Below, in pieces: positions 10,156 to 21,643 of a stretch of 64,000 nt of DNA. The position numbers were made by a program, and so were the translations under genes. The notes under the pieces were generated by a model. The model made no database searches. It was given only the letters and a program-made list of their open reading frames with translations, and had not been told where the DNA came from. The stretch is from contig CM030934.1 in the NCBI GenBank assembly GCA_018136815.1, forward strand, positions 714,979 through 778,978, written 5' to 3'. This DNA is from Isochrysis galbana (taxonomy: Eukaryota; Haptophyta; Isochrysidales; Isochrysidaceae). How positions within the stretch are numbered: position 1 is the first letter of the stretch; each line of letters begins with the position of its first letter.

Positions 10156-12714
10156 TCAAAGGTCGTAGTTTACGGAGGAGAGACCTCTACTTTTGCTCAA
10201 CGGAGCAGGAGCCGGCCGCGCACGAAGATCAAGCTCGAGGCCGTCCTCATCATCATCGGGCAGGCGCATCGCGCCCTTGGCATGCTTCGCCTGTCGTGAG
10301 ATGAAGCTGAAGCCCATGGCTCTGCCATGGGCTGACGATGATGGCGGCGCATCATCTGTGTCGTCCAACGCGAGATCCATGGGGTGAACTATTCGGCGCG
10401 GCGGACGCGAATGATTCTGCCGTAAATGTTTGCGCTTCGCCATGAACTTGGGCCCAAGACCCATGCACCCGGTTCCCAACATCACCCCCATGGAGCCGCA
10501 AGTGAGTATGATCAAAATGCCGGCAAATATGGGCGCCCCCGCGGCGGGATCATCCGCAAGGTCCATCCCTGTGCTCGTTGCGCCGTTCGGAGAGGGCGTA
10601 GCTGAGGGCGTGTCGCCTTCTGCACCGGCGTGTTCTGTAGATCCAGGCTGAGAGCCTTGGGCCGGTGAAGGCGATACCGGGGCTGAGGCAGAGCACGCTT
10701 GGCGCTCCACCTCAGCAGTGCACACCCCCTCCACAAATTCGCACCGCTTCAACTCGACGGTGTCGAGGTTTGGGACTTGGAAGTATCGCGTGACGCATTG
10801 GGCCGGGTCACCGTTGAAGTGACCACAATAGAAACACGGACCTCCGGCTTCGAATGTCTCCATGTCGGCACGCCCACTGTCCGTGCAACCGGCAAGCGTG
10901 TTCGTCATTGTGCACGCAAAGTGGCAAGGAGTGCCCGGCTTCCAGCGGCACCCTGGCGGCGGCGGCGGCGATGGCGGCAGAAGAGACGCAACATCGGTGC
11001 TAGGCAGCAAGGAGAGGGCCTCAAGCTTGTCGGTATTGGGGGTTCTCCAGTCATCCTTCAAGAGTCCGCCTTGCTGCCACGTTGGGTTGAGCGCGACGTA
11101 GAAGACGCCAACGCGCTGAGTCTGGAAGAAGGATACGGCCTTCTCATGCCACTGCCGATCGGCACCTGAAGCGCAGCTGCCACCCATTTGTCCGACAACA
11201 AACGGCGTGGTCGAGGGCTTACGCGCGTTCAGGAAGTGTTGGTTCCAGATGCTGGGCATGTTGTCCGGGAAGCCCTCCTCGCGACGGAAGTAATGATGCT
11301 CATAGACGCTAGGTCCGTACGTGTGCGGCGCGTACACCAACTTGCTCGGGATGCTCAGGGCAATGGGGTGCTTGATCGCACCCCAAAGGTTCTCGCCCCA
11401 CCAGTAACCTTTGCTCGCCCCCCCGTCGCCTGTGGCGCCCATGTAAATACCCTGGACGAAGATAAGCCATCGACCGCACTGATTCAGCACGTGATTTCCA
11501 ACACGTGTGGCCCCCTTGTCCCAGTCCGTCCGTGGATCGTTCTTTGCCCATGTCGCTTTGTGCGGCTCGTTCATCAAGTCGGCGGCCACGACATTCCACT
11601 TGCCACAAAGCGCTTGTGCAAGCCTGCTCCAGCTGTCTTGCGTGGCAGCCTCATCGAGGGCGCCGTGCTCCTCATACCAGAGCCCGTTGCCAGGAAAGGC
11701 GTCAGCAGAGAGACGGTCGCACGCAAGGACTACAAGGATGTTGTGCTTGGCTGCCGCGTCTGCAATGGCCTGGAGCATCTCCAAGTACCGCACTGGAGTG
11801 CCGGTATGCACATTGATGAGCTCAGGATTGAGAATGGGGCTGAAAGAGGTCAACGGAATAAAGCTATTCTGGCGGACAGCTTTGTGATTGAAGGGAAGTC
11901 GCAGGGCATTGAAGTTGTTTTGCGCGAGGAAGTTGAAGTAGAAGTCCATGGGAGCTCTATCGAGCCCCTCAGGGACAACGTGCTCGCTCTCTGGTCCAAA
12001 CCAAGCAGCACCCTGACATGGCAGAGGGCGAGGAGGTGTTCAGTATAACGCCTAGCCACCACGCAACGCAAAGCCCAAAGTCGTACGTTGACACACGCTT
12101 CAGAGATGGCGAGGAGGTCCTGATTCTTTCTCTGTCAATCTATCCCTATCTGCACTCGCCCCTCAATACCTCTCCCCCTCTTGCTCTTCCCCAGTCCCCC
12201 CCCCCTCTCCCCCTCCTGCTCCTCCTCTCCCCCTCCTCCCTCCCTTCTCTCGCCCCCCCCCCCCCCCCCTCGTTCCCTCTCCCTCTCCCATCTACCTCCC
12301 TTCTCCTTCTCCCTCCTCCCTCTCCCTCGCATCCCCCTCGCATTCCCCTCGTCTTCCCTCGTCTTCCCTTCACCCCTCGCCCTCCCTACCTCTCCCAAAT
12401 CATCCCCACCATACTTCTACCCTTGCCGCAATTCTCTCATACTTTCCCCTCCCCTCCCCTCCACTCCCCTCCCCACCCTACCCTACCCTACCCTACCCTC
12501 CCCCTCCCCCCTCTCCCCTTCCCCCTCTCACCTTGAAGGAGAATGGGTGTGAGTTGGCGAGGATCTGGCCGTCGGCACCGCGGAAGTCGATCGCCGCCAT
12601 GATGGGCAGGTCAGCGGACGCGCGCCCCGCCTTGCACATCATCAGCGCCACGCGCAGAGCCATGCTCATCGTGACGCGCCGGCGGCGGCCAGCAGAGGAG
12701 GGGCCGCCCGCCAT
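10156..12714 (-). CDS. Membrane-anchored GH5-like protein with altered nucleophile, two exons
   Basis: Exon 1 is 12714..12532 and exon 2 is 12012..10156, phase 0; the donor is GTGAGA and the acceptor GTCAG. The join gives a GH5 N-terminus (ILANSHPFSFK then GAAWFG) and about 679 residues. The first ATG is followed by MSMALRVALMMCKAGRASA, a likely signal peptide, so translation may start at residue 16 or 18. GH5 marks: NALRLPF, the acid/base region DLMNEP (Glu about 210) and HTYGPSVY. The nucleophile position reads VVGQMGG, Gln (CAA, 11190..11188) instead of Glu, and the usual substrate-side His after strand 3 appears absent. A polyproline linker, a Cys-rich domain (about 400-480), one transmembrane helix (APIFAGILIILTCG...) and a basic/acidic tail follow. 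It may be a glycan-binding pseudoenzyme rather than a beta-glucanase. Confidence 0.8.
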
Positions 12715-12719
12715 CGCGC

Positions 12720-12895
<176 letters not shown>

Positions 12896-13549
12896 GTCGA
12901 TTGAGATGGAAAGAGTAGTAGAGTCTATGTATTGAGGGTTCAATGGCAGAGGAGAGAGAGTCAGAAGAGTAGAATTCCAGAATTCCACGGAGGTAAGGGA
13001 GAGGGATTATAAGAGGCCGACTATGTATTCATATATTCCTTGGCGCAGACTGCCCGCCGTACGCCGACAGCTCCTTTACCTTTTTACCATGAGCCATGAG
13101 CCATAAGCCATGAGCTCCTTACTGCCGAAGTGTTTGATCCACCCGTATGGTGGTCCGTGAATAGACAATATACAGTGTTGTGTAGATCAATGAGAACATC
13201 GTGCGGCTAGCGGCTAGCACTCGTGACGGCGGTTCAGTGACGCTAGACAAGGCCGACGTTGCCTGCCACAAGCACAGTAGAACTGAGATATCTACAACAA
13301 TACACGACTTAGGATTAAACACTCGCCCCACAGCGACATCGCTAAACAATTAGGCGTCTTCATTCAACAGGTTACGACTACGACGATGATAGGGCGGTCA
13401 AACAGGGCTTTTTAAGTACTAATAGGGGGGGTCGACATTTTTGACCGTGAGCGGAAAGCCCCGGCGAAAGCGGGTCGGAGGGTCTCCCGGTGACCAATTG
13501 GGCAGACCCATTGGCCATTGGCCATTGGCCATTGGGTCTGAGGGTAGGG

Positions 13550-13640
13550 TACGCGCCGCTCCTCCGCCGCGCCTGCCGCCGGCTTGCCTCCCTCCTCATT
13601 GCCCTCGGACCCTACCTGTGGGTCATGCCAATTCGTCACC
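13550..13640 (+). repeat. Dispersed repeat shared with 57538-57612
   Basis: Both copies carry CGCCGCGCCTGCCGCCGGCTT, then CTCCTCATTGCCCTC and CCAATTCGTCA in the same order. The minus-strand reading at both loci contains EGNEEG-KPAAGAA, so it might be a fragment of a once-coding element. Confidence 0.6.
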
Positions 13641-14161
13641 TATTGGCATTCATGCTGACAATTCCAATTCCGCTGCTCGCCGCCTAGATGTGAAAAACGG
13701 CGGGTGAGGTCTAGAAAGACATTAAAAACAGAAAACAGCTGTTTTGGGGAATCTCGAAAAAAAACAGTAAAAAACAGTGCGAAAAACAGTGGGGCCACAT
13801 ATACCACAGCCCACAGGGGGGCCTTTTCCCCCCGCGCGCGGAACGATCGCCTCCGCTTCCGCTCCTCCGCGTCCTGCGTCCTACGTCCTACGCATACGTA
13901 GGCCGCCGCCGCCGCTGCCCCCTCCCCTCCCCTCGGCCGATGGCGAGCCGCTATCGGTGTTCAACCCCAAGCCCACGCACGCGTCGCGATCCGCGCGCGT
14001 GCTGGTGGTGGTGGTCGCGGTCCCGCGCGCACGCCGCGCTCGCGCCCGCCTGGTCCCGCGCGCACGCCTGGTCCCGCGCGCACGTCGCGCTCGCGCGCGC
14101 CGCGCGCGGGCGGCCCCGCGGCCCCCAGCCCCAGCCCCGCTCTAATAAACAGTGGCAAAAA

Positions 14162-14225
14162 CGGAGGGCGTTTGAAAAACAGTGAAAAACACTGTTTTTG
14201 GCCTCCGATTAAAACACCGTTTCTG
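14162..14225 (+). repeat. Dispersed repeat shared with about 27805-27875
   Basis: GGAGGGCG-TTGAAA, GTGAAAA, TTTTGGCCT and TTAA-ACAC align in order with the second locus, with many substitutions. Both loci are rich in short A-tracts. Confidence 0.45.
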
Positions 14226-14311
14226 TCTTTCACAACTAGCAACTAGGGCTGCTCGTGACTCGAGCTTAAGAATCCTGGGGTCACCGCTCGCAATCGCCAT
14301 TATCCATTATG

Positions 14312-14980
14312 AGCGTTGGTAGCCCGGTCACTCACTATGGGGGTGCGGAGGGCACCAACTACAATGAGCAAATGAGGGTCTAAATAAGCTCCCTATGGGT
14401 TCAGATAGCATGGATCAGCAAAAAAAAATCGGGGTTCTCCGGCGAAATTTTTGAAAAATACCGCATTTCAGGCCTTCGAAGACGGCGACGAGAAATACTG
14501 TCGGCCCCCCCTCCGGTATATTTTAGTGAGGCCCTTTATGCGAAGCACAAACATCGAATAGCAAGGAAATTTTTGACGCCGGCTCACTAAGTTCACAAGG
14601 CCTACTTCTATGCACACTGGACTATAAGTCATACTCTTTATCTTCGACTTCAATATGTACTAAAGTGTCACAAAACTCAAGACGCTCACGTAAACCGCTC
14701 GTCGCCGAGGGCTAGAGCGGCTAACTTGGCACCACTACCGGGCAAGCCGCACGGGTTTTTTTCATCTACTTCTACTAATGACCGCGCAGAGCGTTACATC
14801 AAAAAATGCTGCTTGAGTGGCCGAGCCAATTGCCCTCTCCACTCTTGCACACCTTGTCGAATATCGGCCTTGGGAGGGAGTTGGCGGGGCAGGTAGGGGG
14901 GGACCCTAAGGAATCCTTGGACACCCAGGGGAGGTGGGAAATAGTGGTTAAAATGAGTGAGTGACCGGGCTAGCGTTGGT
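14312..14980. mobile_element. 651-bp TIR element with 9-bp target-site duplication
   Basis: The element (14321-14971) has terminal inverted repeats of 16 bp, AGCCCGGTCACTCACT and its reverse complement. It is bordered by the direct repeat AGCGTTGGT at 14312-14320 and 14972-14980. A 9-bp duplication is typical of Mutator-like elements, and the small size without an ORF makes it non-autonomous. The left end has a relative at 22998-23092. The classification is an inference from target-site length. Confidence 0.85.
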
Positions 14981-15281
14981 TACTGTGTTACTGTATATGT
15001 TACCCCCCAGGAGCCAACGCCCAACGATAGCTATCGGGGGCCCCCGATAGCTATCGGGGGGAAATTTTTTCCCGATCGCCAACAGCCCCCCCGAGAGCTA
15101 CCGGGGGACCGAGAAAATCCCCCGAGAGCTATCGGGGGATTTTTTATGCCCCGGGGAGCTATCGCGTTTTAAGGCGGGCCCCCGTTTGCTATCGGGGGCG
15201 AAAGATTGCCCCCGTTTGCTATCGGGGGGAAACGACGGCCCCCAGTAGCTATCGGGGGGCCGTCCTCGAGCCCCCAGGCGC

Positions 15282-15818
<537 letters not shown>

Positions 15819-15829
15819 AGGTTATGCTG

Positions 15830-16560
15830 TTAAATTAAAAAAGGAATGATCGTAGAAATAATTTTAATCAGTTAAATAAAATATTTTTATGAAGATATAC
15901 TTTTCAATTAATTATTCGGATGATAAAAAATCAAAAACGGAATGAGCTAATTAAATATAATTTATAATATTATTTTTTACGAAAATATACTTTTCAATGA
16001 ATTATTCGAATAAAAATCAAAAACGGAATTAGCGTATGGATAATTTTAGTAAATTAATTATAATTCATTATAATATTTTTAATGAAAATACACTTTTCAA
16101 TGAATTATTCAAATTAAAGTTTAGTGAAGTAATAGTAATAAAATTATTATTTGGTGACAATAAATTTGATCCTTAAAAATGTTGAATTTGAATTAAAAAA
16201 TATAACTTGATAGTAATTATATTAGTAAACCTTAGATTAAAATGATGACTTATAGTCATAGCATCGTTTGAATAAACACATAATAGTAAATTTTATTTGG
16301 TTTTTTGTGGTTTTTATTTATTTTAAATATTCTTAATATTAATATTTAACTTGACGAGATCAAAATGAAAATGACCGATATTTAATTTTACTTGAATTTT
16401 GGGTTAGATTTTTTAATTTTACTATTTTTATATCACGTCTTTAATAATCTTTAATTTAATTACCATTTTGTACTTATACATCATATTTTAATATTAATCC
16501 TAGTAACTTTATGTCATTTCTAAAACTGTTAGCTGTTAGATACTCTAAGTTTTACAAACT
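15830..16560. repeat. AT-rich core with diverged tandem units
   Basis: Composition drops to roughly 20% G+C, unlike anything else in the window. Three diverged units start near 15891, 15981 and 16084, each with GAA-ATA-ACTTTTCAAT-AATTATTC, the first two followed by AATCAAAAACGGAAT. Spacing is 90-103 bp. The composition resembles organellar DNA, but no organellar gene is visible. Confidence 0.75.
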
Positions 16561-16892
16561 ATTTTTATGGGGGAGAAAGAGAACAGAGAAAAATGGAGAA
16601 AGGAGAACAGCAGAGAATAGGAGGGGGAAAGAGAGAGAGAAGGAGAGCGAGCCAAAGAGAGGAGGAACCCCCCGTTTGCTATCGGGGGATTTCCTCTTCC
16701 CCCGATAGCTATCGGGGGGTCCGCTTACGGCACCCCCCAGGAGCTATCCCCCGATAGCTCTCGGGGGATTTTCTCGGTCCCCCGGTAGCTCTCGGGGGGG
16801 CTGTTGGCGATCGGGAAAAATTTCCCCCCGATAGCTATCGGGGGCCCCCGATAGCAATCGGGGGGCGTTGGCTCCTGGGGGGTAACATATAC

Positions 16893-17577
16893 GCTCGAGA
16901 ACAATATCTCCACTACAAGCTACAAGATATCACTTCCTATTTGGTATTTGGGTTGGTCTTGGACAAATGACTGCGGAGATATCTCCACCAAATGCCTCGA
17001 TAAGGAAAAGACAACCTTCTATCGTCACCGGGCTACACTTCTCAATTCCGATTGATGTATATGTGATGTTAGATGTTAGCCCTTCCAGTCTTCGGACTGA
17101 GTCCCGTCCTTCCTTGTTTTCAAGGCAGCATCAGTGTCATGCTGTGGGGGAGTGTCTGGAGTTTTGTATTAGAAGGGGCTCATAGTCCCCATGTGCCTTG
17201 GCGTACGCTTAATTAGTAGGTGTCCTCCGATCTCGTTCCCTCTTTGCTCTTTGCGTCGCTAAAACTAAGACCATGCGCTACACCTAGCCCTGTGCTCGTC
17301 TCGCTACTCGGTATGGGCCTGCCCACGGCTGTCCCACGCGCTCTACTCGAACAGAAACCTTCTCAAAAACCCTCTAAAGTATTGAACTTCGGTGGTTTTC
17401 CCACTTTCGACGGACGCGACCTGGTGACCTTATTAGACTGCTCTCTCGATTGTCTATCCACTATTTTCCCGTATCCTGTATCCTAAACTTCCAACTTTTC
17501 GCTTACTCTACTCTATCCATATTTATGAGGAGGAGGAGTCTGCTTTGCACACATAGCAGAGAGGTTCAGTGCCCGCG
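16893..17577. other. Intergenic upstream of the 17.6-kb gene
   Basis: Unique sequence with no convincing ORF; probably includes the promoter and leader of the plus-strand gene starting at 17578. Confidence 0.4.
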
Positions 17578-18222
17578 ATGGCGACGAGGGGGAGAGCCGT
17601 CGCCGCCTCGCTGCTTTGCGCGCTCTGCTGGACTGAGGGCTTGCGCGTGGGAGTGAGATGCGCGGGGCGCGGCGAGAGTCGGTGTGCCGCTCTCCAACTG
17701 CGCGGCGCCGATATTCCCGAGGTCGTGCTGGGCAAGGCTCGCCTTGCACTGGCGACCAAGCGGACAGTCGGCGACGAGGATGAGATGCGCATTCTCTGGC
17801 AGACCTTTAAGAAGTGCTACCCGAACGAGCAGATGGCGATCGAAGCCGCGGAAAAAAATTCAAATGTTTTCAACCCCCAGCTCAACTCGCCCACCAAGAT
17901 CAGCGGCACATTTGCGCAGCTCGTCCAGAGGTTTGGCAAAAAGGGAGCGCAGGACCTAATCATGCGCAACCCAGGCATACTTATCTGCTCGCCGCGATCC
18001 CTGGAGAAGGAGACCAACGAGTCGATCATCAAGGCGGCAGACCTGATCGAGACTCTCGACGCGAACAAACCACTCCTTCGCTTCATTGCTCGTACGACAG
18101 GGCTGTTCCTCATTGTGGCCATCACTTACGGCATCATTGCCAAGAACGCAGGACCGGACGTCGATGTAGGGCAGCTCATCTTTGATCGATACGTAGGTAC
18201 CTACATGGAATACCTGAAGTGA
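17578..18222 (+). CDS. Putative plastid-targeted membrane protein, 214 residues
   Basis: The ATG at 17578 opens a hydrophobic signal-like stretch (AVAASLLCALCW), then an Arg/Gly-rich transit-like region, as in bipartite leaders of complex plastids. The core (about 70-160) has WQTFKKCYPNEQMAIEAAEKN, PTKISGTFAQLVQRFG and LIMRNPGILICSP. This helix-pair pattern ending in N-P-G-x-L recurs in mTERF-like and related algal plastid proteins. A transmembrane segment (LLRFIARTTGLFLIVAITYGI) lies near the C-terminus. I do not recognise a named family; a thylakoid or envelope location is inferred. Confidence 0.6.
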   Translation: MATRGRAVAASLLCALCWTEGLRVGVRCAGRGESRCAALQLRGADIPEVVLGKARLALATKRTVGDEDEMRILWQTFKKCYPNEQMAIEAAEKNSNVFNPQLNSPTKISGTFAQLVQRFGKKGAQDLIMRNPGILICSPRSLEKETNESIIKAADLIETLDANKPLLRFIARTTGLFLIVAITYGIIAKNAGPDVDVGQLIFDRYVGTYMEYLK

Positions 18223-18626
18223 GCGAAAAGAGCCCCTGCATTAGCTATTCTACCAACTGCAATGCAGTAAATAGCACATTCGACTCTCTGTCTAGAAGCT
18301 ATGGGTCCACTGTGTGCGTGTATTAGTGTACTATACTTCTTGCATCATAAATTCTAATTCTGACTGAACGATGGTTGTGTATGGGAGGAGAAATCAAATA
18401 TTGAATCGAAAGGTGAAGGTAAGCGTCAGCATGTGCGATTCGAAGTTTGAGGAGAGCCTCAAGGAGCGAGTCTGCTCTCGAGAGAATGAGACTTCGCATA
18501 GCCTTAGCGCCGAGTGCGAGTGCGGCGGCGGCGACGATCCTCCAGCCTCCGCATCAACATCCACTGATGGATAGACAAAAACTGTATAACATTGATACCG
18601 CACACGCGGCTGAGGACCTACTACTT
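18223..18626. other. Short intergenic
   Basis: 3' flank of the preceding gene. A small ORF on each strand has no support. Confidence 0.3.
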
Positions 18627-19441
18627 TCACGCAGTTAACTTTCGAAATCCCCACTCGTCTTCTTCGCTCCGGCCGGTTCCGGAGTGTATTTGGAATCGAA
18701 CTTGGAGTGAGAGTGAGGCTACGGGATGGAAAGATGGGATGTGAAGGGCCTTGTGCTCGAAGTTAATCACGGTGACCGCCACCGTGTGGTCCTCGCGCGG
18801 AAACTCCACTTGAGGGCGAACGAGTGGTGGGTTCTCTAAGGCATCGCGGACAGGGAGACGGTCCACTAGTCCACTAGCATCGCGTAGCCTTCGTGTTCTC
18901 GTAGGGCTAGGGGGACGCGAACATAAAACGTGGCCCGATGCAACGCCGGGATCGTGACCGCATCCTGGGTGTATAGGAGGTACTCGGAGCCACATGACGC
19001 CGGCGCTTTGGCGGCGAATTCATCGGCGGTATTGAAGAGCGGCTCGGGGGCTAGGCTGGCGCCGGTTTCGTGGGCGGCGGCGCTCCTGAAGAAGTCGGTG
19101 GTGATCGGGTTCGTGGACGAGGTGCTGACCAGGGCACAGGTCCCTTTCGCGGGATACGCAGCTATCGGAGATGTCGAAACTCGGAACGTGGGTGGCGTGG
19201 AGTCGTTGGGGACGTTATCTTTCGAGGCGCGTGCAGCCGCCGACGGAGTGTCTAGACCGGACGACCGGACCGAGAGAAGACGCGCGGGGGGGGGGGGGGG
19301 GGGAGAAGAGAACACGCGGGAAAAGAAAGGGATGACAGTGGGCGGAAAACACTCAGTGGGAACGGGGAGAGAGGGAAGGAGAGACGAGGCGAGAAGCGGG
19401 AAAGAGGGACGTGAGGGGACGATCCTATCGGGAGCGGGCAA
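18627..19441 (-). pseudogene. dUTPase-like/retroelement-like domain remnant in two frames
   Basis: The frame 19441..18866 has no ATG. It holds a Ser/Pro-rich part and then YLLYTQDAVTIPALHRATFYV, where 'tIPa-R-v-v' resembles the first strands of a dUTPase fold. It ends at a TAG, and a second frame (18995..18627) carries EDHTVAVTVINFEHKALHIPS followed by a short tail. The second segment has a paralogue at 63910..63596 (DDHTIAITVVNTDPKPLHLPS). The pattern V-x-V-x-N-x-x-x-x-x-L-x-I-P recalls trimeric dUTPases and the dUTPase-like region of some Ty3/gypsy polyproteins. Without a start and with a frame change it is probably broken or contains an unplaced intron. Family assignment is weak. Confidence 0.35.
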
Positions 19442-20411
19442 AAGAGGCGAGCGTGATACGGAACTAGACGATGAAGGGGAGCCACGCGAGGAAACCTAAT
19501 GGCGGGAAATATGCGAAGAGAAATGAACAACCCCCCCTACCCGCAACAACATGACTGCAACAAAAAATACGCCAACGTGGGGGACACTCGAAGCCAGCCA
19601 TCGGCCTTTTTTCTCGCGTTGCTGCTGATGATGTTCGCAATGCGGCAACATCCAACAGTGTCTCCTCACACTAGCACGCACATCCACAATCTCACTCACG
19701 ACAATCATGCACAACATGCCAAGACACGCCTCTCCTAACGACACAGGGACAGTATATCCACCAACGTGCTCAAATGATGATGGGTCTCTCCAACCCTCCT
19801 TATGTCCCTGGCCACGAGGAGTGAGCCTTCACTCACTCTACCTCCTAGCCAACTTATCCGTACAGTCAATCGCCCATCATCGATACCGAGACCATCTTGA
19901 CCTGGTGTGTACAAAATTCGAGAACACCTCAAATCAAAGGTGCCCACGAAGACACCCCCGACCCCCATGAGCCTCAACTCAAAGGCGTTGACGTATAACA
20001 AGAGCTGGAGTCGAATCCACCCCAACGTGGTTGGGGCAAGATCACCCCTGAAGGGGATCTCCTCGAGGCTTAATGCTCTTTTTCTATGCGTGAAGCCAAG
20101 TGAATCTGGCCGAGAAGCACGCGGCTGCACATCCGCTAGTGCCTCAAGGCTTTGCATATGAACAGGATCAGAGCCCATTTATAGCAAGGTCTTCGTATGA
20201 ACAGTATCTGTGTCGTGTGGTACCGAGGTCGAGCGCTGTTGTGAGGTCGTAAGCACCCGTCGATCTTACACACATTGATCTTCACGGCCGCAAAGGAGGG
20301 CTCCAGTACTTTGGGATGGACGTTGCTGGGACCCATCGAACGCTCACGCGCGGCCAGCAACGGGAGCTTGGACAAGGTGGTTGATCAAATCATTTGGAGG
20401 AAAATTCGGAC
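19442..20411. other. Intergenic, no supported gene
   Basis: Contains a G-run near 19288-19303. A 147-codon minus-strand ORF at 20178-19735 has no recognisable domain and was not accepted. Confidence 0.35.
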
Positions 20412-21458
20412 TTAGCAAGCAAAGGCGAGGGCGGCCATGGCGGAGGCTGCCTCGAGTGAGCGATTGAGGACTTCATCGCTGCCGCAGGGGCTAGGGTACT
20501 TGCGTAGGGACGGATCCTCTGGAGAAGGCCCATCTATGAGCAAGCCACGCGTCTTTGCGGGAGTCAGTGCCGCTGCAGTCATCGAGGGGGGTTGCCTAAA
20601 CGCCGACACGCTGATGGGTGTGAGATGGCCAGCCCGATGAGGCGGGCGGTACCGTGGCCAGCCTTGCGCCTTACAGTATGCCGCAATCAGCATGTCTGCT
20701 GCTTCGGTCTCAACAGGCTCCTTGCGCTGACGCTTAGGCGGTGCAGAGTCTCGTTCACCCGTCATGGGGTTGACCTCCACTGGGGACGGCTTTTTTGAGG
20801 CCGAGCGTGGCGCCGCAGAGGGGGCGCGGAGTGCTGCCGGACCGCCGAGAGCGGACATGGCGGTCAGCTGTTCTGCGAGAGGATCCTCACGCCCCTCCTC
20901 GCTGTCCTCCTCGTCCGGACGTTTTACTCTCTTCCGTTCTGCCTTGCGCCGCATCGAGTTCCACCGGTTCTTGATGGCGTTGTCTGTGCGTCCCGGAAAC
21001 AATTTGACAATCTCCGACCAACGCGTGCCCAATTCGCTAACGCGCGCGATGATTGCCGCGTCCTCCTCCGCAGTCCAGTCCGATTTGGACACGTCGGGCG
21101 ACAGGTGATTGTGCCAGCGCTCACGGCACTGCTTGCCGCTACGGCCGAGCATCTGCGCGCCAATGGTCGACCAGCGCACCTTGCCTCCATCTGCGGTCGC
21201 GGCTGCGACGAGCTGTTGTAGGCGCTCGTCTTCGGATGCCTTCCATATCTGTTTCTTCCACGTGGTAGGTGTGGCGCACTGCGAGGCGAGTGAGGCGAGA
21301 CCTCCCTCCTCCGAGAAGGCAGAGAGTGGGCTGAAGGGGGTGGGCAGCTCTGAGGGGGCACCGGCAGTGGAGGGCGGCGGAGCGGCATCGTGGGCGGTAC
21401 GCAGCGTCTCGTCTGAGACGTCGATGCGCAGCGTCGACGCTAGCGCAGCGGCGGTCAT
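20412..21458 (-). CDS. R2R3-type Myb transcription factor
   Basis: The ATG at 21458 ([17 protein letters not shown]) gives 348 residues; the longer frame upstream is GA/CT low-complexity leader. Repeat R2 runs from W-K-A-S-E-D-E-R-L to [17 protein letters not shown]. Repeat R3 runs from [15 protein letters not shown] to [19 protein letters not shown]. The regularly spaced Trp residues (the first R3 position is also Trp) and the TDNAIKNRW recognition helix are classical. A basic stretch, [18 protein letters not shown], follows as a likely nuclear signal, then a Pro/Ala-rich tail. Targets unknown. Confidence 0.9.
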   Translation of the reverse strand: MTAAALASTLRIDVSDETLRTAHDAAPPPSTAGAPSELPTPFSPLSAFSEEGGLASLASQCATPTTWKKQIWKASEDERLQQLVAAATADGGKVRWSTIGAQMLGRSGKQCRERWHNHLSPDVSKSDWTAEEDAAIIARVSELGTRWSEIVKLFPGRTDNAIKNRWNSMRRKAERKRVKRPDEEDSEEGREDPLAEQLTAMSALGGPAALRAPSAAPRSASKKPSPVEVNPMTGERDSAPPKRQRKEPVETEAADMLIAAYCKAQGWPRYRPPHRAGHLTPISVSAFRQPPSMTAAALTPAKTRGLLIDGPSPEDPSLRKYPSPCGSDEVLNRSLEAASAMAALAFAC

Positions 21459-21589
21459 GCTGGGGGGGGGCGGAGGGCAGGCCGGTGGGAAGGTGGGGAA
21501 GCGGGGGGGGGTGGCGGGTGGGCAGGACGCGCGTGTGCCAGAGGAGGGAAGGGGGAGCGGCGAGGAAGGGAGAGGAGGCGGGGGGGAGG

Positions 21590-21643
<54 letters not shown>

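Larger units (their letters stand above)
12900..14311. other. Intergenic with short and dispersed repeats
   Basis: Holds a copy of CTCCTTACTGCCGAAG at 13115-13130 (identical to the left end of the TTAA element at 28194), a TTGGCCA tandem near 13508-13535, a block (about 13550-13640) also found at 57538-57612, and a CG-rich low-complexity stretch (13900-14140). An AAACAGT-rich block (about 13730-14225) has its 3' part recurring at about 27805-27875. No gene supported. Confidence 0.5.

Noticed and set aside
12018-12536. Long Pro/Leu/Ser-rich frames
   Set aside because: They are the CT-rich intron of the GH5-like gene read in other frames.
15830-16560. Organellar DNA insertion (NUMT/NUPT)
   Set aside because: Composition fits but no organellar gene is visible, and the core lies precisely inside the foldback element.
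19735-20178. 147-codon minus-strand ORF
   Set aside because: No recognisable domain or neighbour support.
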